A stretch of DNA of 64,000 bases, taken from NCBI GenBank assembly GCA_021927905.1, contig BLLK01000040.1, forward strand, positions 806,001-870,000, read 5' to 3'. A program made the translations under genes and the position numbers. The notes beneath the pieces are model-generated. The model had not been told where the DNA came from, did no database searches, and saw only the letters and a list, made by a program, of their open reading frames with translations. Source of the stretch: Chaetoceros tenuissimus. Its lineage: Eukaryota; Bacillariophyta; Thalassiosirophyceae; Chaetocerotales; Chaetocerotaceae. Shown here one piece after another: positions 9,680-21,100 of the stretch (positions within the stretch are counted from its first letter, which is position 1; each line of letters starts with the position of its first letter).

Positions 9680-10789
9680 ATGTCGTCCAAACTTCATTAC
9701 AATGGCCACAATGTGCTACAGGGCGATTATCTCCTCACCCCATGCACTGATTCTCGTGTTCAGGTTGTGATCAATGTATCTAATGCAGAAACCAAGAGAG
9801 CTGACTATTTTTCCGATGAAGTTACTGCATTGCGCTGTCAACATGAACTTCTACGCTCTAATCATCGCGAACTACAAGGACACTGCAATCGTGTTGAGCG
9901 TGATAATGATGAGAAGGAGCAAACCATTGTAGCATTGAGAAACGAGAAAGAAACATTAACTGATCAGCTCCATAGAGAGGTTCATAGAAATGCAGAGATG
10001 ACTAATCGCATTGCTCAAGAAAGACATATTCGTAGACAAGTTGAAGATCTACTGAATCAAGTTCTGAATGCGCCTCCGCAACCAGTAGTGACTCCTACAA
10101 ATGTCAATGCCATCATTACTCCACAGAGACAACCACGTGCTACCAATATCAATATCATGACACTTGAACAACACCGCAACTACCTCGAAGCTTTGAATGT
10201 TCCCAACCTCGATGCCTCTTCCCCTGGTGACTTCAATCTTCGTGCTCAAAACGATAATAGATATCTCGAATTGCCTTCCGATGTTTATTATCACTCCAAT
10301 GCTCATTTGCACATCTTTCCTACTTCTGAAGGAGGAGGCGTTTATAGAAGTGTTCCTACCAAACATGAGGTTGTGAAACGTCAATACAATCTTATCGTCG
10401 ACGTCTATAGAGGCTTTCTTGCTACCAACTCTATTAGCCCGTTTTCTGCAAGAGGTGATTCCACTCTATTCAAAGTGGAAACTGTCGGGAAAGTAAAAGC
10501 ATTTCTCAGTTCCAAAACAATTGTTTGGGAAGCCATTCCTTCGAAGTATGAAATTTCGTATGATAGCGATATGATCCGATTGCATACAAAGAAGCTTGCA
10601 GGTTTGTATTCTTGTCCACCGGGCTCCTTTGAACTCTTAATGATGATTGCTCATGATAATCAGAATACTATACGCTTTACACGCATCGGGAATACAATCC
10701 AGTTCCCAGCATATAGACAGTACGTATCTCAAGCTTGTGTATCTCAATACAAAACCAAAAAAGCAATCATGGCACACTATGGTGTATGA
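9680..10789 (+). CDS. Unrecognised coiled-coil protein, 369 aa
   Basis: Single exon. I do not recognise the family. About residues 35-135 are strongly charged and heptad-like (HELLRSNHRELQGHCNRVER, then REVHRNAEMTNRIAQERHIR), predicting a coiled coil. A proline-rich spacer follows. The C-terminal ~190 residues look globular, with aromatic-rich segments (DVYYHSNAHLHIFPTSEGGG; GNTIQFPAYRQYVSQAC). The ATG at 9680 is preferred over 9626 because the extra 18 residues are hydrophobic and out of character. It lies between a gene-poor stretch and a 2.3-kb tandem repeat array, in a region rich in transposon-like genes, so it may be mobile-element cargo; nothing in the protein proves this. Confidence 0.6.
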   Translation: MSSKLHYNGHNVLQGDYLLTPCTDSRVQVVINVSNAETKRADYFSDEVTALRCQHELLRSNHRELQGHCNRVERDNDEKEQTIVALRNEKETLTDQLHREVHRNAEMTNRIAQERHIRRQVEDLLNQVLNAPPQPVVTPTNVNAIITPQRQPRATNINIMTLEQHRNYLEALNVPNLDASSPGDFNLRAQNDNRYLELPSDVYYHSNAHLHIFPTSEGGGVYRSVPTKHEVVKRQYNLIVDVYRGFLATNSISPFSARGDSTLFKVETVGKVKAFLSSKTIVWEAIPSKYEISYDSDMIRLHTKKLAGLYSCPPGSFELLMMIAHDNQNTIRFTRIGNTIQFPAYRQYVSQACVSQYKTKKAIMAHYGV

Positions 10790-10954
10790 ATTCTTATCCA
10801 TTCTACAGCAATCAGAAGTTTGACTTTTATCGCGTGAAATATTGACCAAACGAAGTAGTACCTTTAATTATAACGCAACACAAACCATAACTTATGAATG
10901 TAGATATCAACCACCTTAGTGATAGGCCATGTTCAGCCTTTACTATTCATAAAG

Positions 10955-13250
10955 AGAAGTGACTCTTCAACCTCATTCATTACTTGAGAAGCTTGTTATT
11001 ATTCTATTATCTAAAGACTTCGAAGTAAATTGAGGTATGACTACAATCCTCTTTTGAAATTACTACAAGAAGAGATTCCTCGACCTCATTCATTACTTGA
11101 GTATCTTCTGTCTTACCTATTGCCCATTTCCTTCGAAATAAATGCAGTATTACTTCAATCTTCTTTCTCTTTTTGAAACAAGTTCCATAGCATAAGGACT
11201 ACGATCTACATCGAGGTATAACTGCAAACATCATTCTCTTTTCAGTAAATGAAACGACTTCTCTACCTCTATCATTACTCAAGTACCTTCTTTCATTCTC
11301 TATTACCTACGTGCTACGATCTACATCGAGATATAACTGCAATCATCATTCTCCTTTCGGTAGATGAAACGACTTCTCTACCTCTGTCATTACTCAAGTA
11401 CCTTCTTTCATTCTCTATTACCTACGGACTACGATCTACATCGAGGTATAACTGCAATCATCATTCTCTTTTTGATAGATGAAGCGATTTCTCTACCTCT
11501 GCCATTACTCAAGTACCTTTCTTTTCGGTAGATGAAGCAACTTCTCTACCTCTGCCATTACTCAATTATCTTTTTATGATAGATTAAGCGACTTCTCTAC
11601 CTCTGCCATTACTCAAGTACCTTCTTCCTTCTCTATTCCTTCTCTATTACTTACGGACTACGATCTACATCGAGATATAACTGCAATCATCATTCTCTTT
11701 TCAGTAAATGAAACGACTTCTCTACCTCTGTCATTACTCAAGTACCTTCTTTCATTCTCTATTACCTACGTGCTACGATCTACATCGAGGTATAACTGCA
11801 ATCATCATTCTCTTTTTGATAGATGAAGCGATTTCTCTACCTCTACCATTACTCAAGTAACTTTCTTTTCGGTAGATGAAGCAACTTCTCTACCTCTGCA
11901 AATACTCAAGTACCTTTCTTTTCAGTATATGAAGCGACTTTTCTACCTGTGCCATTACTCAATTATCTTTTTATGATAGATGAAGCGACTTCTCTACCTC
12001 TGCCATTACTCAAGTACCTTCTTCCTTCTCTATTCCTTCTCTATTACCTACGTGCTACGATCTACATCGAGGTATAACTGCAATCATCATTCTCTTTTTG
12101 ATAGATGACATGACTTCTCTACCTCTGCCACTACTCAAGTAACTTCATCCTTCTCTATTACCTACGGACTACGATCTACATCGAGGTATAACTGCAATCA
12201 TCATTTTCTTTTCAGTATATGAAGCGACTTCTCTACCTCTGCCACTACTCAATTACCTTATTCTTTTACTATTACCTACGGACTACGATCTACATCGAGG
12301 TATAATTGCAACCAACATTTCCATTTAGGTAAATGAAGCGACTTCATTACCTCTGCTACTAATCAAGTACCTTCTTACTTACCTTTCTACTACAGACTAC
12401 GATCTACATCGATGTATAAACTGTAATCATCATTTTCATTTAGGTTGATGAAGCGACTTCATTACCTCTGCCATTACTCAAGTAACTTCTTACTTACCTT
12501 TCTACTACAGACTACGATCTACATCGAGATATAACTGTAATCATCATTTTCATTTAGGTTGATGAAGCGATTGTTTTATCTTTACTTACCTATTGCCTAC
12601 GGACTGCGAAACAGATCGAGACATTAGTATAATCCTCTTTCTTTTTTACAACAAGAAAAAACACTTCAACCTCTTTCATTACTTGAGTACCTTCTTACTT
12701 CTCCTCTATATACAGACTACGAAACAGATCGAGGTATATGTGAAGCTACTCTTATACTTCATTCATTCCTTGAGTAACTTCTTACTTTCCTTTTGTCTAC
12801 GACATGCGAATTTATTCGAGGCATTACTATAATCCTCTTTCTCTTTTACAACAAGAAGCTATACTTCAATCTCGTTCACTACTTCTTCTCACTTTCTATT
12901 ATCTACGGACTGCGAATTTCTTCGAAGTATTACTATAATCCTCGATCTCTTTTTGCATGACGAAGTACACTTCAACCTCGTTCATTACTTGAGTACCTTC
13001 TTACTTCTCCCCTGCATACGGACTATGAAACAAATCGAGGTATGACTACACTAACCTTTTGCCTACGGACTACGAAGTTGACCAAAATATTACTACATAT
13101 TTCCTACGGACTACGAAGTAGATCAAGGCATCACAGTTGTTTCTTACTTATATATTTCCTAAGGACTACGTAGTAGATCGAGGTACTACTTATTTGCCTA
13201 TTTTGTATGAACTACGAGGTAAATCAAGGCATATTTACTACTTTAGTCAT
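10955..13250 (+). repeat. Tandem array of ~115-bp units (about 2.3 kb)
   Basis: The marker 'acgatctacatcga' recurs at 11201, 11316, 11431, 11660, 11775, 12057, 12171, 12284, 12399 and 12514, so the spacing is 113-115 bp with some double or expanded intervals. Each unit also carries 'ggtataactgcaatcatcattctctttt', 'gatgaagcgacttctctacctctgccattactcaagtacctt' and 'ctattacctacggact'. Shorter sub-units, lacking the marker, expand two intervals (11431-11660 and 11775-12057). Units are near-identical in the centre and decay towards both ends. The array lies between the 3' ends of two convergent genes. It has no coding capacity on either strand. Confidence 0.9.
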
Positions 13251-13335
13251 TGTTTGATGTACCAAGTAGAGGTAGGTGTATGTAAGAAATTGTATACAAG
13301 TTAGATTTTCACGGTAAAGATATTGTTCTCTCATA

Positions 13336-14667
13336 TTACTTAGTGTTCTTGTCCGTTTTAGTTGCTGTTTCGTCATGAGATTCACTTGTATTATTTATCT
13401 CACTGTTCTCAGCTATTCCATTCTGTGGTTGCACAAAATGGTTTTGAATACAAAGATTAAATGGTTGCGGGTATGGTTGGAATACAGTCGTTGGTTGTGA
13501 AGGAAATTGCATATTGTACCAATTGCCATGAAATTGTCTGTTGAAATTGTTATGTGATCCATAAATCCCGTGAGGTGGAAACTGTGCCTGAGGTACGCCA
13601 AATGTACCATTTTGTACTTGAGGCATGTGAATTGAATTAAACTGAAAGTTCGATGCATTTTGAAGGTTGTTCGATCCAAGCTGTGGCCCAGGTACGTTTG
13701 GAAGGATACCAATAGAAGCATGGTAGACACCAGTCTCCATTACTTGAGGTACGTTGCTTGAGGTACCCAGAGACTCATGGACATTACGAAGGCCATCAAT
13801 TGATGCGGACTCCGTTGGAGGTATTCCAACCTCATAACTACGAATCTTACGAATCATCTCTTGTCTCTTTTGGTCATCTTCATCTTTTCCTTCTGTAGAC
13901 TTATTACAACCTTTTTTGGCAAGGTTATATTGCATAATCTTCAAATTAAGTAGTTGCTGTAATTCCTCTGTTGATTTGTTGTGGAGGACGTCCACGTTAG
14001 ACTTGGAGTAGGAGGAATGATCCATGCTTTCAGGTGAATCAGTAATGTTTGCATTTTGGGAAACAAGGTTCAATGACATTCGTACTTCCTCTTCTGTACG
14101 CTCAAACGGGTCAGTTTTTGGAGGCTTGGATGAACATTCTTTCCCTCTGCCATTGAAAATAATATTTTTCTCTTTCAAAAGAGAAATGAGCTCATCCCTG
14201 ATGTCAGCCCAACCTTTAGCTTCGTCTTGGCCAACACATTCTAGTGGAGGATACCTTTTACCAAAAAGTAATGCAACAAATTTCTCGTGCCAGCAGGTTC
14301 CGTCAATGCGATGCTCATCACATGTGCATCTGACAAATATTCTTCCTTTCCATCGTTTAAAATAGGTCCTGCAAAAGTTGCCATTTGTCTGTCCTTGAAT
14401 GTAATGTAGAGAATTACTACCATTTTCGTTCGAGGCTCTAGAAGGAGTCTTTTTTTTATCTATCTTCTTTGGAGTCGGTTGCAAAGGGGATTTCTCGTTC
14501 CATTTCTCGGAAAAGCCATGTGTGTTGCGTTCTTCCATATCACGACGATGTAAAGTATGACTTGTACTGTTGACATGAGATCTTGCTGTTTGCATTGAGA
14601 CTTCAGCACTGGAATCTGATTCTTCATCCGAAAGTTTAATGTTCCTGATTTCCTTCAAGGTCGTCGT
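13336..14667 (-). pseudogene. SWIM-finger C-terminal part of the MULE transposase, after an amber codon
   Basis: This stretch continues the transposase frame (14668-17025) directly after one TAG codon at 14668-14670. About 95 codons in, it carries a SWIM zinc finger of the CxCx(n)CxH type (CTC, seven residues, CWH; within FVRCTCDEHRIDGTCWHEKF), the finger that normally follows a MULE/FAR1 transposase core. The rest is low-complexity, rich in Asn, Gln and Pro, and ends in a charged tail. There is no ATG near its start, and no splice pair that would remove the TAG was found. Either the stop is a recent disabling mutation, it is read through, or the finger is made as a separate protein from a downstream start. 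Confidence 0.65.
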
Positions 14668-17025
14668 CTATAACTTTTCATCAGTCATATTCTTTAGTAG
14701 GTCAATTAAGCTCTCCTTTTCACTTGCTTCTGTAGGCTCATATCTTCCAGCGGTTACATCTTGATTGAGATTTTTCTGTCTGGCAGTAAGTCTCCTAGAT
14801 ATAATGTTTTTTTTCACACGGAAAATTCTCCGTGAGATGTACTTAAAAGTATCCTCAGACGGTTCAACATAGGGATGTTCATCTAGATGCAAATGTGAGT
14901 ATACTATAAGAATGAATATGAGGTAATAAAATATGAAAGAGCTTGACTCACGATAAAGAGCTTGGTTGACAGTATCTTGAAATGCTACTTGAACTCCTGT
15001 ATTGTTATCAAATGACACCCTGGTAATCGTTGCTTGGTTTCTTGAAGGTCTATGCGATTTCATCGGGTTAGTCTTTTGATCAATAGCTGAACGACAGCGT
15101 TCAATGATAGCTTCGGAAGGGAAATAGAACACATAGGAATGTCTATCGTCATCGACTTCGAATGAAGTCACTAATTCTTGAGAGTCAAGTGAGTAACACA
15201 CCGACAGACACAGTTCGAATGGGAATTCCAAACGAAATTCGTTGATCGCGTCCCAATCGCATTTATGCTGCAATGGAGCTTTGACAAAGGGTTTATTGTG
15301 CAATCTATGATTCCATTGGGAGGTAGCAGTTAGTAGCGATGAAAGTCTGGAATCATTCTTGGTGAGCAGATCGTTTTTTTGTAAATGGTCGACCTCACCA
15401 CGGAGAACGTCCCATCCCTTCTCTAATCCGTTTGTTGAATGCACTTCACCGTCTTCATGAATGTATGCCCATTTGAGGTCAAAGGCAAAGTAATGACCAA
15501 ATAGATGATCCATTACCTCTTCTAATTTCGAATCAAGGTATTGTAAAAGTTCCATACACTCTCTTTCCCATAGAGGGCGTAGCTGTTTCCATTCCATTTC
15601 AGTTGATATGAATCTAATCAAAAGAAATACGGCACAAATTGTACCAATGTCTTCTTCGCGAACACCTTTACTTTTAAGATATCTAAGGCAGCTACCTTTT
15701 GTTCCACTTTAAAAATGTAAAGTATTAGTCAATGCTTGATGTAATGTTAGAGTGTGTGTATACAGCAGTGCGACGTACCTTCCATGACCCTTTCCACTTT
15801 TCGAATAATTACATCTTAGCATATGCGACAAACATAGAGCATGATCAACACCATCGGTTTTCTCAACTGCCGCCTTGAGAGCTAGCGACCCATCTGATAA
15901 TTCCTTGTCTCTTGTCATGCAGCTTTTTCCGAAAGGCTTTTTGTGAGGAATATGCCTACGCTTCTTCAAAATTGTAACTATAAGCTTAGTCATCTTCGAA
16001 GCAACAGTTTGATTTTCGGTAACTGAGATGGCCCATATTAGAGCATGGTATCGTTTTGAAAGATCTGATACACCAAGATTACCAACTTGATAGCTGTTAA
16101 CAATATCATGAGCAAAATCAGACTCGAATTGTATCCCAACAAGTCTTGTCTTCGACATCTCAATGATATCATCGATAATGATTAAATTTCGCTTTGTTGA
16201 CCAAATAATATATTTGTAGCTATGATCCTCGTTTTCTCCGATGTCAGTGTCCAAAATAATTATCTTATCCAGTTCTTCCTTACTCATTTCTTCTAATTCC
16301 TTTGAGGTAATAGAGGCAAATTTGTCAACTTCCATTTTTCGACCATCTGAGTTTATGTAATTAATAAGCGACTCCATTGAACTACCAATTTTCAAACAGA
16401 CATTTGAAACGTTAATACGCCACTTTGGATCATTCTTCAAAGTATTCCAAGCTTGATCAATTTGTCTCTTCAAGGTTTCATTCACAACGACGCCATGAAG
16501 AAGATGAGTTTTGTTATGTCTACTTGCTTCCTCAGGATCAGTGCATCGCTCTATATTTTTCAAATAATTAAAAACGGACATACACGGGTTTCTATTGTCT
16601 GGACTTTGCTGTTTCAAAAGCAATTGTTTTATCCAAAGATTGAGACCATGACGAGAGGTGTGAGGCTTATGATCATGTCGTCCATGAGTATAAATTGCAA
16701 TAACCCCTTTAACCCTAAATGCAGCGTATTTCAACGAACAACCAGGATATTGGCAATCAAATTTCTTAAACAACTGGCAATTATCATATTTTCTGAGTTT
16801 GGCTGGATCGGTCGAAGATGGAACGCTACTTGAAGTCGTATAGGGCATACAATCACAGGCTTTCCTCATAATTGAATAAACAGATTTCATGGTATTAGAG
16901 TTATTACTCGGTGGATCCTTGGAAATATCTGCATCCTCGCATATAAAGGAATCAAAGAGCGTCCAACATGAACCGTTATTGGAACCATTTTGCCCATAAG
17001 GAAGTTCTTTAGGAAAACTTTCCAT
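14668..17025 (-). CDS. MULE/FAR1-type transposase, 738 aa to first stop
   Basis: Exons 15779-17025, 14952-15706 and 14668-14882; introns of 72 and 69 bp (for the second, an acceptor giving 48 bp is also in frame). The N-terminal region holds a WRKY/GCM1-like finger, C91-x4-C96 with a later H-x-H cluster (HGRHDHKPH). The DDE catalytic set of MULE transposases is visible: FESDFAHDI (D303 or D307), ELSDGSLALKAAV (D378), LCLSHMLR as the C..H motif, and STNGLEKGW (E511). Such enzymes cut and paste Mutator-like elements; FAR1-type relatives became transcription factors. The frame ends in TAG, and the SWIM finger follows in the same frame (13336-14667). No terminal repeats were identified. The open core argues for recent activity or domestication. 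Confidence 0.7.
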
Positions 17026-18186
17026 GAGAATAATGAGGGTGTGACCTGATGAGTTTCGTAATGTGTTCGTATTCGTTGAACAAATTGTGTTTTTGTGAAG
17101 AAGACATGTTATTAGTGAGCTGTGGATTTGGGTGAGGAATGGTGTCTAAATCTATCATGTTTGTTGGAATTGGGAAAAAGAAACAAGATGTTTACTAATA
17201 GAAAGATGAAGTTGTATTTCAATTCAAATAGGTTCATTATTGCTCAGTGTTAGTGTAAAGTGGTTTGGTACGTACAGTAGCTGTTGACATTGAGTGGCTG
17301 ACGTTTGTCGATGGACATAGGTAGGAGCCTGGTAGGATAAAGGATTCTTGTTTCATACATGGGAAAGGCTATTGTAAATATTTAAAATAGTATAAATGCT
17401 CTAGAAAGAAATAGATAAAAGCTGTGAGAAGGAGGATGGGGAGTTTTTTTAAAATATAAATATGATTTTAGCTTTATGACACGAGTCGTCGAAAATTGTC
17501 ACTGAAAAATATTTCAACGTACGGGAGGGAGGCCATGACAAAAACAATTGAACTCATGGAATCTTTCTTCGATGTTGATTCAATCAACAAGATACCATGA
17601 GCCAATGCATTTTATTTTACGATATATCTATATTATGCACAAATCTTTTCTCCTCAAAATGACTTGACTGGGCTGTCGGTATTCACAATCTCCTCGAGAA
17701 ACAATCTGACAATGCCACACATGACGACAAGTGAGTCTAGCTTTTTGTATCCACCAACACCAATAGAGAGAATCAGTAGTAGACAGCAGTGGCTTTTAAG
17801 CAGAAAGGTTCCTGATAGAGTCCATATCTTTCCTCCGTATCTTTCCTTGTGCAACTAGGATCAGAGGTCATATCTTCATGCTAGCATCTCGTATCCTTCT
17901 AGGTCTCTGAAATATGGACACGACAAAATCATTTTAGGAGCATATTCAGTAACTGTTCATGAATGTTATGCATTGCATAGCGGAAGAGAGTCGGAAAAAG
18001 CGACTTGGATTATGCAATGAGTGAGAAGTTCGTTATGTTCATGTACTCGCTGTTGTTCAATGGCATTTCAATTTTTGACCGTTGCTGTACTTCTCATAAA
18101 AATCTCTGGAATAGGCCTAGAAGCGGAAAAAAATGAAGGAAAAGAAATAATGAGTGTTTCATGATTACATGCTCTTATTATTTGAT
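17026..18186. other. 1.16-kb spacer between two transposon-like genes
   Basis: No gene recognised. A pair of overlapping short frames at 17654-17858 on opposite strands has no protein-like features. It should contain the promoter of the MULE gene and the 3' region of the 1549-aa gene. I searched by eye for inverted repeats matching 22837-23263 and found none. Confidence 0.4.
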
Positions 18187-21100
18187 TTAAAAATAGCACT
18201 GGTGAGTGTCACAATACCGCTGTGGTTGGTTTCTCGGTCTTCTTGTAGAACCGCCTCTACATCCATCCGATTTACCTTTCTTACAATTCTTACATTTCCT
18301 TTCTTGACGAACACAAATCTTATCTGGTCCACGTACTGGTAGCACCAAATTTCTTTCATGCCGAGGTGCTTGATATGAAATATGATTCGCTGCTTGAATC
18401 ATATTCACTTGATATAAACCAGCAAATTGCGGAAATGCTGGATGAACAAAATTGAGATGATTTACTCTTTTCATTGTCTGTCGCTCTTTAGGTGCATCCT
18501 GTTTCTGGATCGTTCCAAAGTTATCCGTAACAAACTTATCCAGAGTAGATTCTTCGGCATTAACATCCTCTGTATTCATGTCTACATCAGAAGACGCTTC
18601 TGCTGTTGGCTTTTCATATCCTTGTTTTTGATGAGCAGTAAGTATATTAACCGAATGTAAGAGCGTCTCGTCCCTAGCCATCAATCTTGAAGCTTTTTGC
18701 AATGTTTCATAATGTTTACGACGCTTGCGATAGATGCGATTGTACGCTTTAGTCTTGGGAAAGACCTTCACGCCATCGACATGTTTTAAAATAAGCCGAG
18801 TCATTAGCTCATCAACTTTGTCCATGTTCTTATGAATCTTGGTTGCTTCGGTAAACAACTTTTGATACAAGCACTTACATTCGTACTCTGTCGACCATGG
18901 TCTTGGGTGTACTACCATTCCACATGCTTTAGATAAGTATTTTGCCGTAGGTGTCATTTTATCATCTCTAACCTTGACAGTGTCATTTATTTCTTTTTCG
19001 AGTTCTTTACCAACGAGTGATACGAAACCAAACTTTTCTTCTGTAGGTGCAAAGTCAGAAGCACAAATCCACGTTGGATACAAAAGCTCATTATGATTCC
19101 GTTCATACACCTTAACATGGGCATCTATCATCCATGTATTATAATGTCCAATCTTAGGAAAGTTCGAAAGATTCTTTTGACATGCACGCAAATTTGAGCG
19201 ATGTCGATGTTCTGCTAATATTGCATCAGCTATTTCTGGCCCACATGCCGACGGTCCAAATGCATTATTAATATGTGAATGTGATCCCTCTAGAGCATTT
19301 GTATCTCGTTTACATCTCAATAGCGGAACTTGTAGGAGCAAATCATACTTGATTTCACCTTTATTTGTCAACTCAAATTGATAAAGATTCAATCCAGGGG
19401 GATCAGAGTAATATCCATGTAACACTTCCTTCAAAATAGTATTTGCTTTTACCCAATCACCATCACTAAACAATGGTTTTCCTGTATCTACATCACACTT
19501 TGAGCCAAATATTTCAAAGACATTTCGAATTCTCCAATACAACCGTGATGGGGGTAGACAAATCCTTCGACATCTTTTTGAAAAGTATTTACGTTTGAAA
19601 TATCTACAAAGATATATTGCTTTCCTGTCCATGCCCTTTTTTTCTGCTAGCTTTGCTTCAAGAACCGCCAAATCTTGCTCACTCCATTGGAAGAAAGCTT
19701 CGGATAAGGCTACGTAGAACGCTTTCCGATGTGAATGCTTCATCATCAACTTAAAACGATGTATTGCATGAAAAGGAGATCCCAATAATGAACTGAATCG
19801 ATCAAATATTTTGTCTGGCGGAACATCCAGATAACTTTCGTTTTGACAATTGGCACTATCTCGACCTGGCAAAGCCATCTTATGATCTTTTGCCAATTCC
19901 AAACATTTCTCGATTGTGTCAATATCTTCAAGTCTTAAAGAATCCCAGTCGAAATCTGACTCTTCAAATGTATGTAGAGGATCTCCTTCTTCTACAACTT
20001 GATCATTTCTATCCATAGCTCTATCAACATCAAAGATATCAGCTGTAGTATTCTTCCTATTCCGGCGTCTTTTCGTGACATGTCTTGATCCCGCTTTCTT
20101 GGTAACTTTGCGTTTTGCTATTCTTGACTGATCCTTTGTATTCAATGCAATGGCATTTCGATTTGGATTATGCTTACGTATCATTTCGATGGGTACCATC
20201 ACGTGCTTCCCAACTCCAATTTCTCCAAGTGTCACAAATCTATTGGTACCTTTGACCAGCATATCTTTTACTTTCAAAGCTGGTGCTTTGATATCAGTAA
20301 GCTCAATCAGGAATCGTCCTGGTTCTAGACCCCTTGCAACATTACTGCTTGTATGTAGAATCGATGGCACCACCCAAGATTCTTGGTTAGGAACTATTTT
20401 GGCAATCGCACCTACTGAAGCTTGGTCACGAACTGATAAGTTTGATGTATAATATGGCGCCAAATCAACAACCATGTCTGGAACAATCATTTCTGGTTTC
20501 AAGGGGATTGTAAGATCTTCATATTTTTCTAATTCCACATCGCACATCTTTGAGTACAATGCATCCCTTGCGGCATACTTTTGCAACTCAATAGATAATA
20601 TTTTATCTTGTCTCCATTTCCAGTCAGATAATTGCAATTCTTTTGTACATTCTTTTTGTAGTACAACTGGAGCAAGAGAATCCAAACCCTTTCCACATAA
20701 TTGTATTCCACGTGCCTGTGCCATTGGTGCTAAGTTACGTATCGTTCTTTCGCTACACTCAATGTTACTGCGAAAGTCTTTGTTTATCTTCGAAATATCA
20801 CCGCTAACTTGGCATCCAGCAAATTGTATCCGTTTGTTCATCAACAATTCATTTAACTTCTCTGGTAGAACCTTCCAACTATGATTCAAATGAAATAATT
20901 CACATCGGACATTTTTATATTCAATTCTATTTTCGTTTCGATGATCATACAAATAAGCTATTTGGATAAGACTAATTTTCCATGGCTTCCCACAAGGCTT
21001 TCCTTCCCTATTTGTCGGTACAAACCATTCGCCGTCAAGACCTATGACTATCGGATCAGTATTGTCACTATTCAACCCAAGATGACCAATGACTTTTTCT

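Noticed and set aside
10955-13250. Regular repeat array that superficially resembles a CRISPR locus
   Set aside because: Whole ~115-bp units repeat head to tail without unique spacers, the host is a eukaryote with spliceosomal introns, and no cas-like gene is near.
13336-17025. Treating the MULE gene as a FAR1-type transcription factor
   Set aside because: All three catalytic acidic residues are visible, which favours a transposase; domestication cannot be shown from one copy.
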